From the NCBI RefSeq assembly GCF_026913015.1, contig NZ_JAPTYD010000027.1:1-49965 (forward strand): a stretch of DNA of 49,965 nucleotides. The letters run 5' to 3'. This document shows positions 41,966 to 49,965 of this stretch, one piece after another. This stretch comes from Paracoccus benzoatiresistens. GTDB lineage: Bacteria > Pseudomonadota > Alphaproteobacteria > Rhodobacterales > Rhodobacteraceae. Made by a program: the position numbers and the translations under genes. The notes below the pieces were generated by a model. The model was not told where the DNA came from. It saw only the letters and a program-made list of their open reading frames with translations, and did not search any database. Every line of letters starts with the position of its first letter. The first letter of the stretch is position 1.

Positions 41966-42037
41966 TGGTCTTTTTCCGTTTTACAAGGTCGCGGAACAAC
42001 TCGGCCCCGCGGCTTGCAGGACAGCGCGCCTTAGGCC

Positions 42038-42053
42038 CAAGGCCGCAGCCTTG
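42038..42053 (-). terminator. Hairpin abutting the phytase-like gene stop
   Basis: CAAGGC and GCCTTG form a 6-bp stem with a 4-base loop, beginning directly after the stop codon at 42054-42056. There is no U-tract, so it may be a weak terminator or a 3'-end stabiliser before yhhQ. Confidence 0.4.
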
Positions 42054-42950
42054 TCAATCGCGCAGCCGGTATTCGACCAGCTCGGTCCGCTGCAACGCCA
42101 GGAAATTGTCGTCCGAGATCATGGTCAGCCGGATCCCCTGCCCGTCATGCCAGACCGACAGCCCTTCCAGGTTGTCGTATTGCAGAGGGCGGGTGGTCAG
42201 CAGGATTTCCTCGTCCTGCGGGCCGTCCTCGGTCAGCCGCATCCGCCGGACGCGGGAGGCAAAGCCCAGGATGCCGCGGAAATCGCGTTCCAGCAGATAG
42301 AACCAGCCATCGGGGCCGAAATCGGCGGCCACCGCCAGCCAGCGGGGATCGCGGCGGATCTCTCCGGCGCGGCCCCAGGTGTTGTCGCGAAAGGTCAGGA
42401 TCGGGAAGGGCTGGTCCTCGCGTCCCGAGCGTTCGGGCACCGCATGGATGGTGTCGCCCCGGATCGCCAGGGCTTCCAGCCCGGAATTGATCCACATGCC
42501 CTGCGCCTTGGGCGGCGGGCGCAGCGCGGTGGCGCTGGCGTCGGGGTCGTCATAGCGGGCGACGCGGTCCAGCCCCTCGAAGCTGATCCAGATGCGGCCG
42601 TCCTCGCCGATGGCCAGCCCCTCGCTGTCGCCGGTATAGCCGGGGGGCAGGGGGATGCCCTTGCTGTCCTTCAGATGCGCCCGCCCGGCCACGTTCATCG
42701 CGCGGATCACGCCTTGGGAATCGCGCTCGATGCTGCCCCAGTAGAGATGCGCCCGATCCGTCAGCACATGAAAGCGCGAGCCGTCCGCGTTCAGCTCGAT
42801 CGCCGAAAAGCCACCGAAGCTTTCGTCGTCGCCGGACCACACAAAGGAGCCGACATGCTCCAGCGACGCGGCCGGCGCAGGAACGCCGGCCGCAGTCAGG
42901 AGCAGCGAGAACAGAAAGCCGCCTAGGGCGCGGCTGCGACGGATCGGCAT
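42054..42950 (-). CDS. Esterase-like activity of phytase family protein
   Basis: A 298-residue secreted protein of the phytase-like/esterase-like beta-propeller family. The Sec signal peptide (RRSRALGGFLFSLLLTAAGVPAPAAS) follows MPI; I fix the start at 42950 on that basis, as the frame extends to 43211 inside mepA. SFGGFSAIELNADGSRFHVLTD, GDSEGLAIGEDGRIWISFE and YDNLEGLSVW are the conserved propeller motifs. The substrate is unproven; the family name comes from homology. Its first 28 bases overlap the end of mepA, so the two are coupled. Confidence 0.88.
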   Translation of the reverse strand: MPIRRSRALGGFLFSLLLTAAGVPAPAASLEHVGSFVWSGDDESFGGFSAIELNADGSRFHVLTDRAHLYWGSIERDSQGVIRAMNVAGRAHLKDSKGIPLPPGYTGDSEGLAIGEDGRIWISFEGLDRVARYDDPDASATALRPPPKAQGMWINSGLEALAIRGDTIHAVPERSGREDQPFPILTFRDNTWGRAGEIRRDPRWLAVAADFGPDGWFYLLERDFRGILGFASRVRRMRLTEDGPQDEEILLTTRPLQYDNLEGLSVWHDGQGIRLTMISDDNFLALQRTELVEYRLRD

Positions 42951-43786
42951 TGCGTGGGCAATTCGCTGAGACGGAAGGTGCGGGGGTGGCGGTAATCCGG
43001 ATCGGGCGGGGTGGGTGCGACCCGGCTGGGGTCGAGGCGGTTCTTGATCCACTCGGCCGCCTCGGCGCAGCCATCGCCGGGCGGCGGCGCGGGCTGCCGG
43101 TCGCAAAGCGATCCGCGCGGGCAGGCCAGCCGGACATGGAAGTGATAGTTGTGGGCGTTGATCGGCCTGACCTTGCGCAGCCACCTGCGGTCGCCGCGCT
43201 CCATCTGGCACATGGCGACCTTGGCGACGGGATCGACCAGGATCCGTTCGACCCTGGGATCGCGGGCGGCGGCGCGCATGATCGCCATGTGCCCGCCGTT
43301 CCAGACATTCGTCAGCCCGACCCCGCGCCGGTCGGTGATCGAGACCGAGGAGATGCCTTCGCGCTGCGCGGGCGACAGCTTCAGCGAGGGCGGCGGCAGC
43401 ATCCAGACATCCGCGTCAAGCCCCAGTTGGTGGCTGGCATGGCCCGAGGTCATGGGCCCGCCGCGCGGCTGGCTCATGTCGCCGATGTAAAGGCCGCGCC
43501 AGCCTGCCTGCTGCGCCGCCTGCGACAAGCCGACCAGGAAGCTGACCAGTTCGGGATGGCCCCAGTTGCGGTTGCGCGACAGGCGCATGGCCTGCCAGCT
43601 TGGCCCGCTTTCGGGCAGTTGCACGAAACCCTGCCCGCAACCCTTGGAATAAAAGCCGATGGAGGCCGGGCGGCCCTGCGCCGCGCTGCGGAAGCCGCCG
43701 AAGACATCCTTGGCCAGGGGATCGGCCGATGCGGGCAGGACAAGGCTCGCCATGATGGCGGCGGCGGACAGAAGCTTGCGGATCAC
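42923..43786 (-). CDS. mepA: Penicillin-insensitive murein endopeptidase
   Basis: Zinc D,D-endopeptidase that cleaves peptidoglycan cross-links in the periplasm. The signal peptide (IRKLLSAAAIMASLVLPASA) precedes the domain. Metal ligands sit in TSGHASHQLGLDADVWM and in NAHNYHFHVRL. The pairs CGQG, CQME, CPRG and CDRQ give the disulfide Cys residues of the family. I chose the GTG at 43786, preceded by GGAGAGG and overlapping the MFS stop as GTGA. The frame stays open further up, but that stretch is the MFS gene in another frame. It has 287 residues. Confidence 0.93.
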   Translation of the reverse strand: MIRKLLSAAAIMASLVLPASADPLAKDVFGGFRSAAQGRPASIGFYSKGCGQGFVQLPESGPSWQAMRLSRNRNWGHPELVSFLVGLSQAAQQAGWRGLYIGDMSQPRGGPMTSGHASHQLGLDADVWMLPPPSLKLSPAQREGISSVSITDRRGVGLTNVWNGGHMAIMRAAARDPRVERILVDPVAKVAMCQMERGDRRWLRKVRPINAHNYHFHVRLACPRGSLCDRQPAPPPGDGCAEAAEWIKNRLDPSRVAPTPPDPDYRHPRTFRLSELPTQCRSVAAAP

Positions 43787-45153
43787 TGCTCTACCTCTCC
43801 GTCGGGTTTGACCCAGACTAGCAGAACAATCGAAAGGATAAACAGCACGATCAGCGGAGAGATGCCGATTCGTTGGTTTCCGCTGGCATCGGTGGCGAGT
43901 GCGACCAGCAGGGGGGCCAGGAAGGCGGTGGCCTTGCCGGACAGGGCATAAAGGCCGAAGCCCTCGGTCGCGCGCTCCTCGGTCGTGTGGCGGACCATCA
44001 GGGTGCGGCTGGCGGCCTGCAGCGCACCACCCGCCCCGCCGATCAGCGCACCGCACAGGAAGAAGATCAGGTCGGGCACGTGAAGGCGGCCAAGGACCGG
44101 GTCCGGGGGCAGGGCCATGCCGAACAGCGTCTGGCGGTCCATGCCCACGACGACGACGCAGACGCCGGTCAGGATCAGGGTCGTGGCGATGATGACGGGC
44201 TTGGGTCCCCACGCGCGGTCGGCGCGTCCGCCCGCCCAGCTGACAAGGGCCGCCGCGATGGCGCTGACGACGCCGAAGACGCCGGCCAGGAAAACCGGCC
44301 AGCCCAGAACGGTCCCCGCATAGACCCCGCCGAAACCGTAAAGCGCGTTCAGCGCGTCGCGCGACAGCATGGAGGACGCCAGCCAGGCCGCCAGGCTGCG
44401 GCGGTGGCGCAGGCTGCGGATCAGCGCCCACAGGCCGCGCATGGAGGCGCCGATGCGGATCGGCTGCCGGGGACCGCGCGGTTCGCGCACCCACAGGAAG
44501 AAGGGGATCATGAAGACGACATACCAGATCGCCACGAAGGGGCCGACAAAGCGCGTGCCTTCCCGCGCCGCCGGGTCCAGGCCGAACAGCGGGTCGATCC
44601 CGATCAGCGTCTTGCCCGATGGCGTTTCCTGGAACAGCGCCAGCATCACGGCCAGCGACAGCACGCCCCCCAGATAGCCGAAGGCATAGCCCGAACCCGA
44701 CAGGCGCCCGATCTCGTCCCGCGGGGCAAGGCCGGGCAGCAGGGCATTCGTGAAGATCGTCGCGAATTCGACCCCGATCAGGCCGATGCCGAACAGCACG
44801 ACCGCCTGCACAAGGGCGGGCTGCTGCGGCATGAGCCACCACAGCCCCGCCGCGCCTGCCACGTAAAGGACCGAGAAGAACCGGATCCACGGCATCCGCC
44901 GCCCCGAGGTATCGGCGATGGCCCCCAGGATCGGCGCGCAAAGGGCGATGATGATGCCGGCGACCGACAGCCCGTATCCCCACAAGGCCTGGGCCTGCGA
45001 GCCCGCCAGCCGCAGGTCGCCGCCGATGGTCAGGAAGTGGCGCTGCGCGACCTCGGCGAAATAGACCGAGAAGATGAAGGTCAGCAGAAGCGTATGAAAA
45101 GGCTGGCTGGCCCAGTCGAAGAACCACCAGCCCCAGATCCGTTTGCGGTCCAT
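43783..45153 (-). CDS. MFS transporter, UMF1 / Atg22-like
   Basis: Inner-membrane transporter of about twelve helices (456 residues) of the UMF1 family, related to vacuolar Atg22. The start MDRKRIWGWWFFDWASQPFHTLLLTFIFSVYFAE is the family hallmark, followed by GAIADTSGRRMPWIRFF (MFS signature) and GSGYAFGYLGG. A GTG at 45168 could add five residues, but AGAGGGG favours ATG 45153. It is coupled to mepA by GTGA overlap, which suggests a wall-related task such as uptake of muropeptide breakdown products (inference). Confidence 0.9.
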   Translation of the reverse strand: MDRKRIWGWWFFDWASQPFHTLLLTFIFSVYFAEVAQRHFLTIGGDLRLAGSQAQALWGYGLSVAGIIIALCAPILGAIADTSGRRMPWIRFFSVLYVAGAAGLWWLMPQQPALVQAVVLFGIGLIGVEFATIFTNALLPGLAPRDEIGRLSGSGYAFGYLGGVLSLAVMLALFQETPSGKTLIGIDPLFGLDPAAREGTRFVGPFVAIWYVVFMIPFFLWVREPRGPRQPIRIGASMRGLWALIRSLRHRRSLAAWLASSMLSRDALNALYGFGGVYAGTVLGWPVFLAGVFGVVSAIAAALVSWAGGRADRAWGPKPVIIATTLILTGVCVVVVGMDRQTLFGMALPPDPVLGRLHVPDLIFFLCGALIGGAGGALQAASRTLMVRHTTEERATEGFGLYALSGKATAFLAPLLVALATDASGNQRIGISPLIVLFILSIVLLVWVKPDGEVEQ

Positions 45154-45197
45154 CCGCCCCTCTTGCACGCGTTCGCGGCCATAAGGCCGAAGAGGGG

Positions 45198-45758
45198 TCA
45201 GGCTGGCAAGTGGGCTTTTGCCCCATCCGGAAGTTCCGGGGGCCAGGGGCGCAGGGCGTCGGCGTCTGCCCAGGCGGCGATCCAGCCGGGCAGGGGCGGG
45301 CTGTCAGCCGATGCGCCAAGCGCCGCCATGACCCGGGCCGGCGCGACGATGCCCTGGCCCGAGGTGATGGCCGCGCGGATCAGCACCTGGTTGCAGCAAT
45401 CCGCGCCCTTCCACATGGACTGGTCCATGTACAGGAAGCGCTGGTCCCAGCCTGCCACCCGCGAGATCATGGTGAAGCGGTCAAAGGCGCGGATGCGGCG
45501 GCGATAGCGGACGGAGCTGCCCGCCACCGTGATGCCCCAGTTGTTCTCGCCCAAGACCGGGATCAGCCCGCTGCGCTGCGCCATGGGGATGCGGCCCAGG
45601 TCGAACAGCGTCAGCGTGCGTCCGTTGTTCAGCTCGACCCAGGGGTCCAGGTCCCAGGGCCAGCAGACATGGGTCGAGACATGCACCCCCGTTATGTCAA
45701 GGCGCGGGGCATTGCGGAACTTGACCATCTCCTTGGCGAAGCGGAACAGGGGATACAT
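45198..45758 (-). CDS. Acyl-CoA thioesterase family protein (4HBT-like)
   Basis: A 186-residue hotdog-fold protein. HVCWPWDLDPWVELNNGRTLTLFDLGRIPMAQRSG is the 4HBT_2-type core with Asn/Asp residues at the expected catalytic helix, followed by NWGITVAGSSVRYRRRIRAFDRF and FLYMDQSMWKG. GAAGGA lies 7 bases before the ATG at 45758; the open frame further up crosses the divergent yggT region and is not coding. The substrate is unknown. It precedes the MFS-mepA-phytase run on the same strand. Confidence 0.88.
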   Translation of the reverse strand: MYPLFRFAKEMVKFRNAPRLDITGVHVSTHVCWPWDLDPWVELNNGRTLTLFDLGRIPMAQRSGLIPVLGENNWGITVAGSSVRYRRRIRAFDRFTMISRVAGWDQRFLYMDQSMWKGADCCNQVLIRAAITSGQGIVAPARVMAALGASADSPPLPGWIAAWADADALRPWPPELPDGAKAHLPA

Positions 45759-45890
45759 CGGTGGTCCTTCGATTGCGCCTGACCGGGTTGGCCTGCCCCC
45801 CACGCGATCGTCAACGGGGAACGCTGCGGCAACTTGCTTGCGAAGACCGGCCCGCATCACCATAACAAGCCCGAACGCGATGATGAGGGC

Positions 45891-46186
45891 ATGATGGGAA
45901 CGCTTTACGAGGCCTTGCAACTGATCCTGCAAGTGGTGTGGTTCGTCATGATCGTCCACATCATCATGTCCTGGCTGATCAACTTCCAGGTCCTGAACCT
46001 GCGCCAGCCGCTCGTGGCGCAACTGTGGGACGGCCTCAACCGGTTGCTGGAGCCGATCTATCGCCCGATCCGCAACCTGCTTCCCGACACCGGCGGTCTG
46101 GATCTCGCGCCCCTGGTGGTCTTCATCGCCATCATCATCCTGCAGCGCGCGCTGGCGAACAACGCGGGCTTCTTCTACGGACTCTG

Positions 46187-46187
<1 letters not shown>
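45891..46187 (+). CDS. YggT family integral membrane protein
   Basis: A 98-residue two-helix-repeat membrane protein. The first YggT segment LQLILQVVWFVMIVHIIMSWLI and the second, LAPLVVFIAIIILQRAL, flank the conserved basic stretch LNRLLEPIYRPIRNLLPDTGGLDL. Its function is not established; links to osmotic or cation tolerance and to cell division in other bacteria are known. The start is ATG 45891 or 45894. Its stop overlaps the recQ ATG by one base (TGATG), so it is co-translated with recQ. Confidence 0.9.
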
Positions 46188-48217
<2,030 letters not shown>

Positions 48218-48305
48218 TTACCATGTCAGTGTAAAGTGAACGTGATGCCCTGCCCGGGGCGGTTTTGCGCGACTATTCTGCCGCGGCATCCCTTGGGAGA
48301 GAGTC

Positions 48306-49202
48306 ATGAAACTTCGCTGGTCCGACGTTACCCCGAAAGCCGACTACCTCAACCGCCGTGCCTTTATCGCGGCCGGTGCCGCGGCAATGGCCGCGCCTGC
48401 CTGGGCGCTGACCGGCAAGCCGTCAGCCTATTCGACGGACCAGAAGCCGAACACGCTGGAAGAGATCACCAACTACAACAACTTCTACGAATTCGGCATG
48501 GACAAGACCGATCCCGCGCGCCACGCGGGCGCCATGGTCACCGACCCCTGGTCGGTCGAGGTCGGCGGCATGGTCGACCGTCCCGGCAGCTACGGGGTCG
48601 ATGACATCGCACCGCAAAACGCGCTGGAAGAACGCATCTACCGCCTGCGCTGCGTGGAGGGCTGGTCGATGGTCATTCCCTGGATCGGCGTGCCGCTGGC
48701 GGGCGTCCTGGCAAAGGCCGGCGTTCAGCCCGGCGCGAAATTCGTGGCCTTCGAGACGCTTTATCGTCCCGAACAGATGCGGGGGCAGGCGCGCCCCATC
48801 CTTGACTGGCCCTATCGGGAAGGCCTGCGCCTGGACGAGGCGATGCATCCGCTGACGATTCTCGCCACCGGCCTTTATGGCGACGTGCTGCCCAACCAGA
48901 ACGGCGCCCCGATCCGGCTGGTGGTGCCGTGGAAGTATGGCTTCAAGTCCATCAAGTCGATCGTGAAGATCACCCTGACCGACCGCCAGCCCGTTGCCAC
49001 ATGGCAGGCCATGCAGCCTTCGGAATACGGTTTCTATGCCAATGTGAACCCGCAGGTCGATCATCCCCGCTGGAGCCAGGCCACCGAACGCCGCATTGGC
49101 GCGGGCCTCTTTGGCGGACGAGAAGAAACGCAGATGTTCAACGGCTACGCCGACCAGGTGGCCTCGCTCTATGCCGGAATGGATCTGGCGAAGGACTACT
49201 GA
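48306..49202 (+). CDS. msrP: Methionine-sulfoxide reductase catalytic subunit MsrP
   Basis: Periplasmic molybdopterin enzyme that repairs oxidised methionine in proteins. A twin-arginine signal is visible at the N-terminus ([19 protein letters not shown]). The molybdenum ligand is Cys116 in [14 protein letters not shown], followed by GVPLAGVL and the family block [21 protein letters not shown]. At 298 residues it is normal. GGGAGAGAG precedes the ATG. Its stop and the msrQ ATG share one base (TGATG), so the pair is co-translated. Confidence 0.96.
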   Translation: MKLRWSDVTPKADYLNRRAFIAAGAAAMAAPAWALTGKPSAYSTDQKPNTLEEITNYNNFYEFGMDKTDPARHAGAMVTDPWSVEVGGMVDRPGSYGVDDIAPQNALEERIYRLRCVEGWSMVIPWIGVPLAGVLAKAGVQPGAKFVAFETLYRPEQMRGQARPILDWPYREGLRLDEAMHPLTILATGLYGDVLPNQNGAPIRLVVPWKYGFKSIKSIVKITLTDRQPVATWQAMQPSEYGFYANVNPQVDHPRWSQATERRIGAGLFGGREETQMFNGYADQVASLYAGMDLAKDY

Positions 49203-49825
49203 TGCGGAGGGCGGCGAATGACGCGTTGCGCCGGATCCCCGTCTGGGCGCTGTGGCTGGGCGGGCTGATCCCCTTGGCGCTGCTGGTCTGGGACACGCTG
49301 ACCGGCGGTCTGGGGATCGATCCGATCCGCGACATCGAACACCGGCTAGGGCGGACGGCCCTGTATTTCCTGGTGGCCAGCCTGGCGGTGACGCCCATGC
49401 TGCGCATCGCGGGCATCAGCTTCATGCGATTCCGCCGCGCGCTTGGCCTGCTGTGCTTCACCTATGCCGGCCTTCACGTCCTGGCGTGGGTGGCCATGGA
49501 CATGGCGCTGCTCTGGGCGGCGATGGCGCGGGACGTGGTCAAGCGGCCCTACCTGGTCTTCGGGATGGCGGCCTTCGTGATGCTGCTGCTCCTCGCGGTC
49601 ACCTCGAACAACGCCTTGATCCGGCGCATGGGCGCGCCGGCTTGGCGCAGGCTGCATCAGCTTGCTTATGTCGCAGCGCCCCTGGTGACGCTGCACTGGA
49701 TCTGGGCGCTGAAGACCTTTCCGCTGGAGCCCGTGCTGTGGCTGACGGCAATTCTGCTGCTGCTGGCCTCCCGGGTCGCCGTCCCGCGGCCGATCCGCTG
49801 GGCCATGCCAACGGCAACCAGGTAA
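49202..49825 (+). CDS. msrQ: Heme-binding membrane subunit MsrQ
   Basis: Membrane b-type cytochrome that passes electrons from the quinone or flavin pool to MsrP. It has six hydrophobic helices and 207 residues of the ferric-reductase-like domain. Probable heme ligands are His in YAGLHVLAW and in RRLHQLAYVAAPLVTLHWIW. RLGRTALYFLVASLAVTPMLR is the typical second helix. The frame stays open upstream into msrP, but the overlap ATG at 49202 fits the family. Nothing else of this system follows. Confidence 0.95.
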   Translation: MRRAANDALRRIPVWALWLGGLIPLALLVWDTLTGGLGIDPIRDIEHRLGRTALYFLVASLAVTPMLRIAGISFMRFRRALGLLCFTYAGLHVLAWVAMDMALLWAAMARDVVKRPYLVFGMAAFVMLLLLAVTSNNALIRRMGAPAWRRLHQLAYVAAPLVTLHWIWALKTFPLEPVLWLTAILLLLASRVAVPRPIRWAMPTATR

Positions 49826-49868
49826 TAGTCTTCTCGTAACAGTAGGTTGCAAGAAATATGATGGCTCG

Positions 49869-49965
49869 GTGAAAAAAAACGCGGAAAGCCTCTTGCGCCC
49901 TTCGTCTGCGCTTCGTAAATACCGCTTCACCGAACGGCGGGGACGCTGGACGGGACGGAACGGCC
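49869..49965 (+). CDS. Possible start of a gene cut by the window edge
   Basis: A GTG at 49869 opens a frame that stays open to the window end (32 codons, beginning MKKNAESLLRPSSALRKYRF and strongly basic). The A-rich start (GTGAAAAAAAAC) and low-G+C region upstream (49826-49868) fit a promoter and gene start, but no good ribosome site is visible. I do not recognise a family. Confidence 0.25.
   Translation, partial: MKKNAESLLRPSSALRKYRFTERRGRWTGRNG

Noticed and set aside
41966..42053. A preQ1 riboswitch before yhhQ
   Set aside because: The region has a small hairpin and a CGCGG/CCGCG stem but lacks the conserved loop and A-rich tail of preQ1-I, and I could not fit preQ1-II or -III.
42923..45319. 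A 798-residue MFS-MepA fusion
   Set aside because: The N-terminal part is the MFS gene in another frame. MepA starts at GTG 43786 with a signal peptide and a good ribosome site.

Overview
The window looks like chromosomal DNA of a Rhodobacterales alphaproteobacterium, most likely Paracoccus or a close relative. This rests on uniformly high G+C, tightly packed genes with many 4-base ATGA/GTGA stop-start overlaps, and a gene set typical of that group: a Rhodobacter-type porin, a DUF3576 lipoprotein, a DUF1127 protein, an Anbu/ATP-grasp cluster, HspQ, MsrPQ and a GT14-DUF5927-like glycosyltransferase. I see no rRNA or tRNA gene, insertion sequence, prophage or CRISPR array.

Layout. 1-5228: surface-glycan island of two related GT2-type glycosyltransferases (the first cut by the window edge and carrying a late frameshift), a GT14-like branching enzyme and a two-part sulfotransferase, facing a phosphomannomutase/phosphoglucomutase (5442-6830). 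6970-8806: three translationally coupled genes (NTF2-like, GNAT, nitrilase-like amidohydrolase). 8900-11217: ribosome rescue factor ArfB, a Nudix hydrolase and a PiT phosphate carrier. 11224-13117: pncA-pncB NAD salvage, divergent from trhO (tRNA U34 hydroxylation), which is followed by an RTX calcium-binding protein and convergent maeB. 17737-21871: minus-strand cluster of circularly permuted ATP-grasp, alpha-E protein, transglutaminase and the proteasome-like peptidase Anbu. 22156-23001: STAS/anti-sigma kinase pair overlapping hspQ. 23440-28285: CreA, a PPP-family phosphatase, serA, serC and yggS. 28355-35860: porin, DUF3576 lipoprotein, leuS-lptE-holA-flavoprotein run, and a DUF1127 protein. 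35867-43786: thioesterase, lytic transglycosylase, glpK with a ModE-like regulator, thiolase, DMT exporter, queuosine-precursor transporter, phytase-like esterase and MepA. 43783-49825: UMF1-type MFS protein, thioesterase, YggT, RecQ and MsrPQ.

Working together. Pgm/Pmm can supply sugar phosphates to the glycan island. PncA and PncB are consecutive NAD-salvage steps. SerC and SerA carry out consecutive serine-biosynthesis reactions. LptE sits between leuS and holA in a housekeeping run. MsrP and MsrQ form a periplasmic methionine sulfoxide repair pair. The ATP-grasp/alpha-E/transglutaminase/Anbu set is a predicted, poorly characterised peptide-synthesis and cleavage module.

The most unexplained element is on the minus strand at about 41130-41326, between yhhQ and the DMT exporter. 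It has a 17-base match to the reverse complement of the 16S rRNA 3' tail (one G-U pair), which acts as an extreme Shine-Dalgarno before an 18-codon ORF. Two hairpins that compete for the same bases and a strong intrinsic terminator follow. It reads as an independent small RNA or a leader-peptide attenuator. Other notable points are an apparent in-frame insertion of about 22 codons in the flavoprotein, a three-hairpin serC leader, and several U-tract-less hairpins placed next to stop codons.
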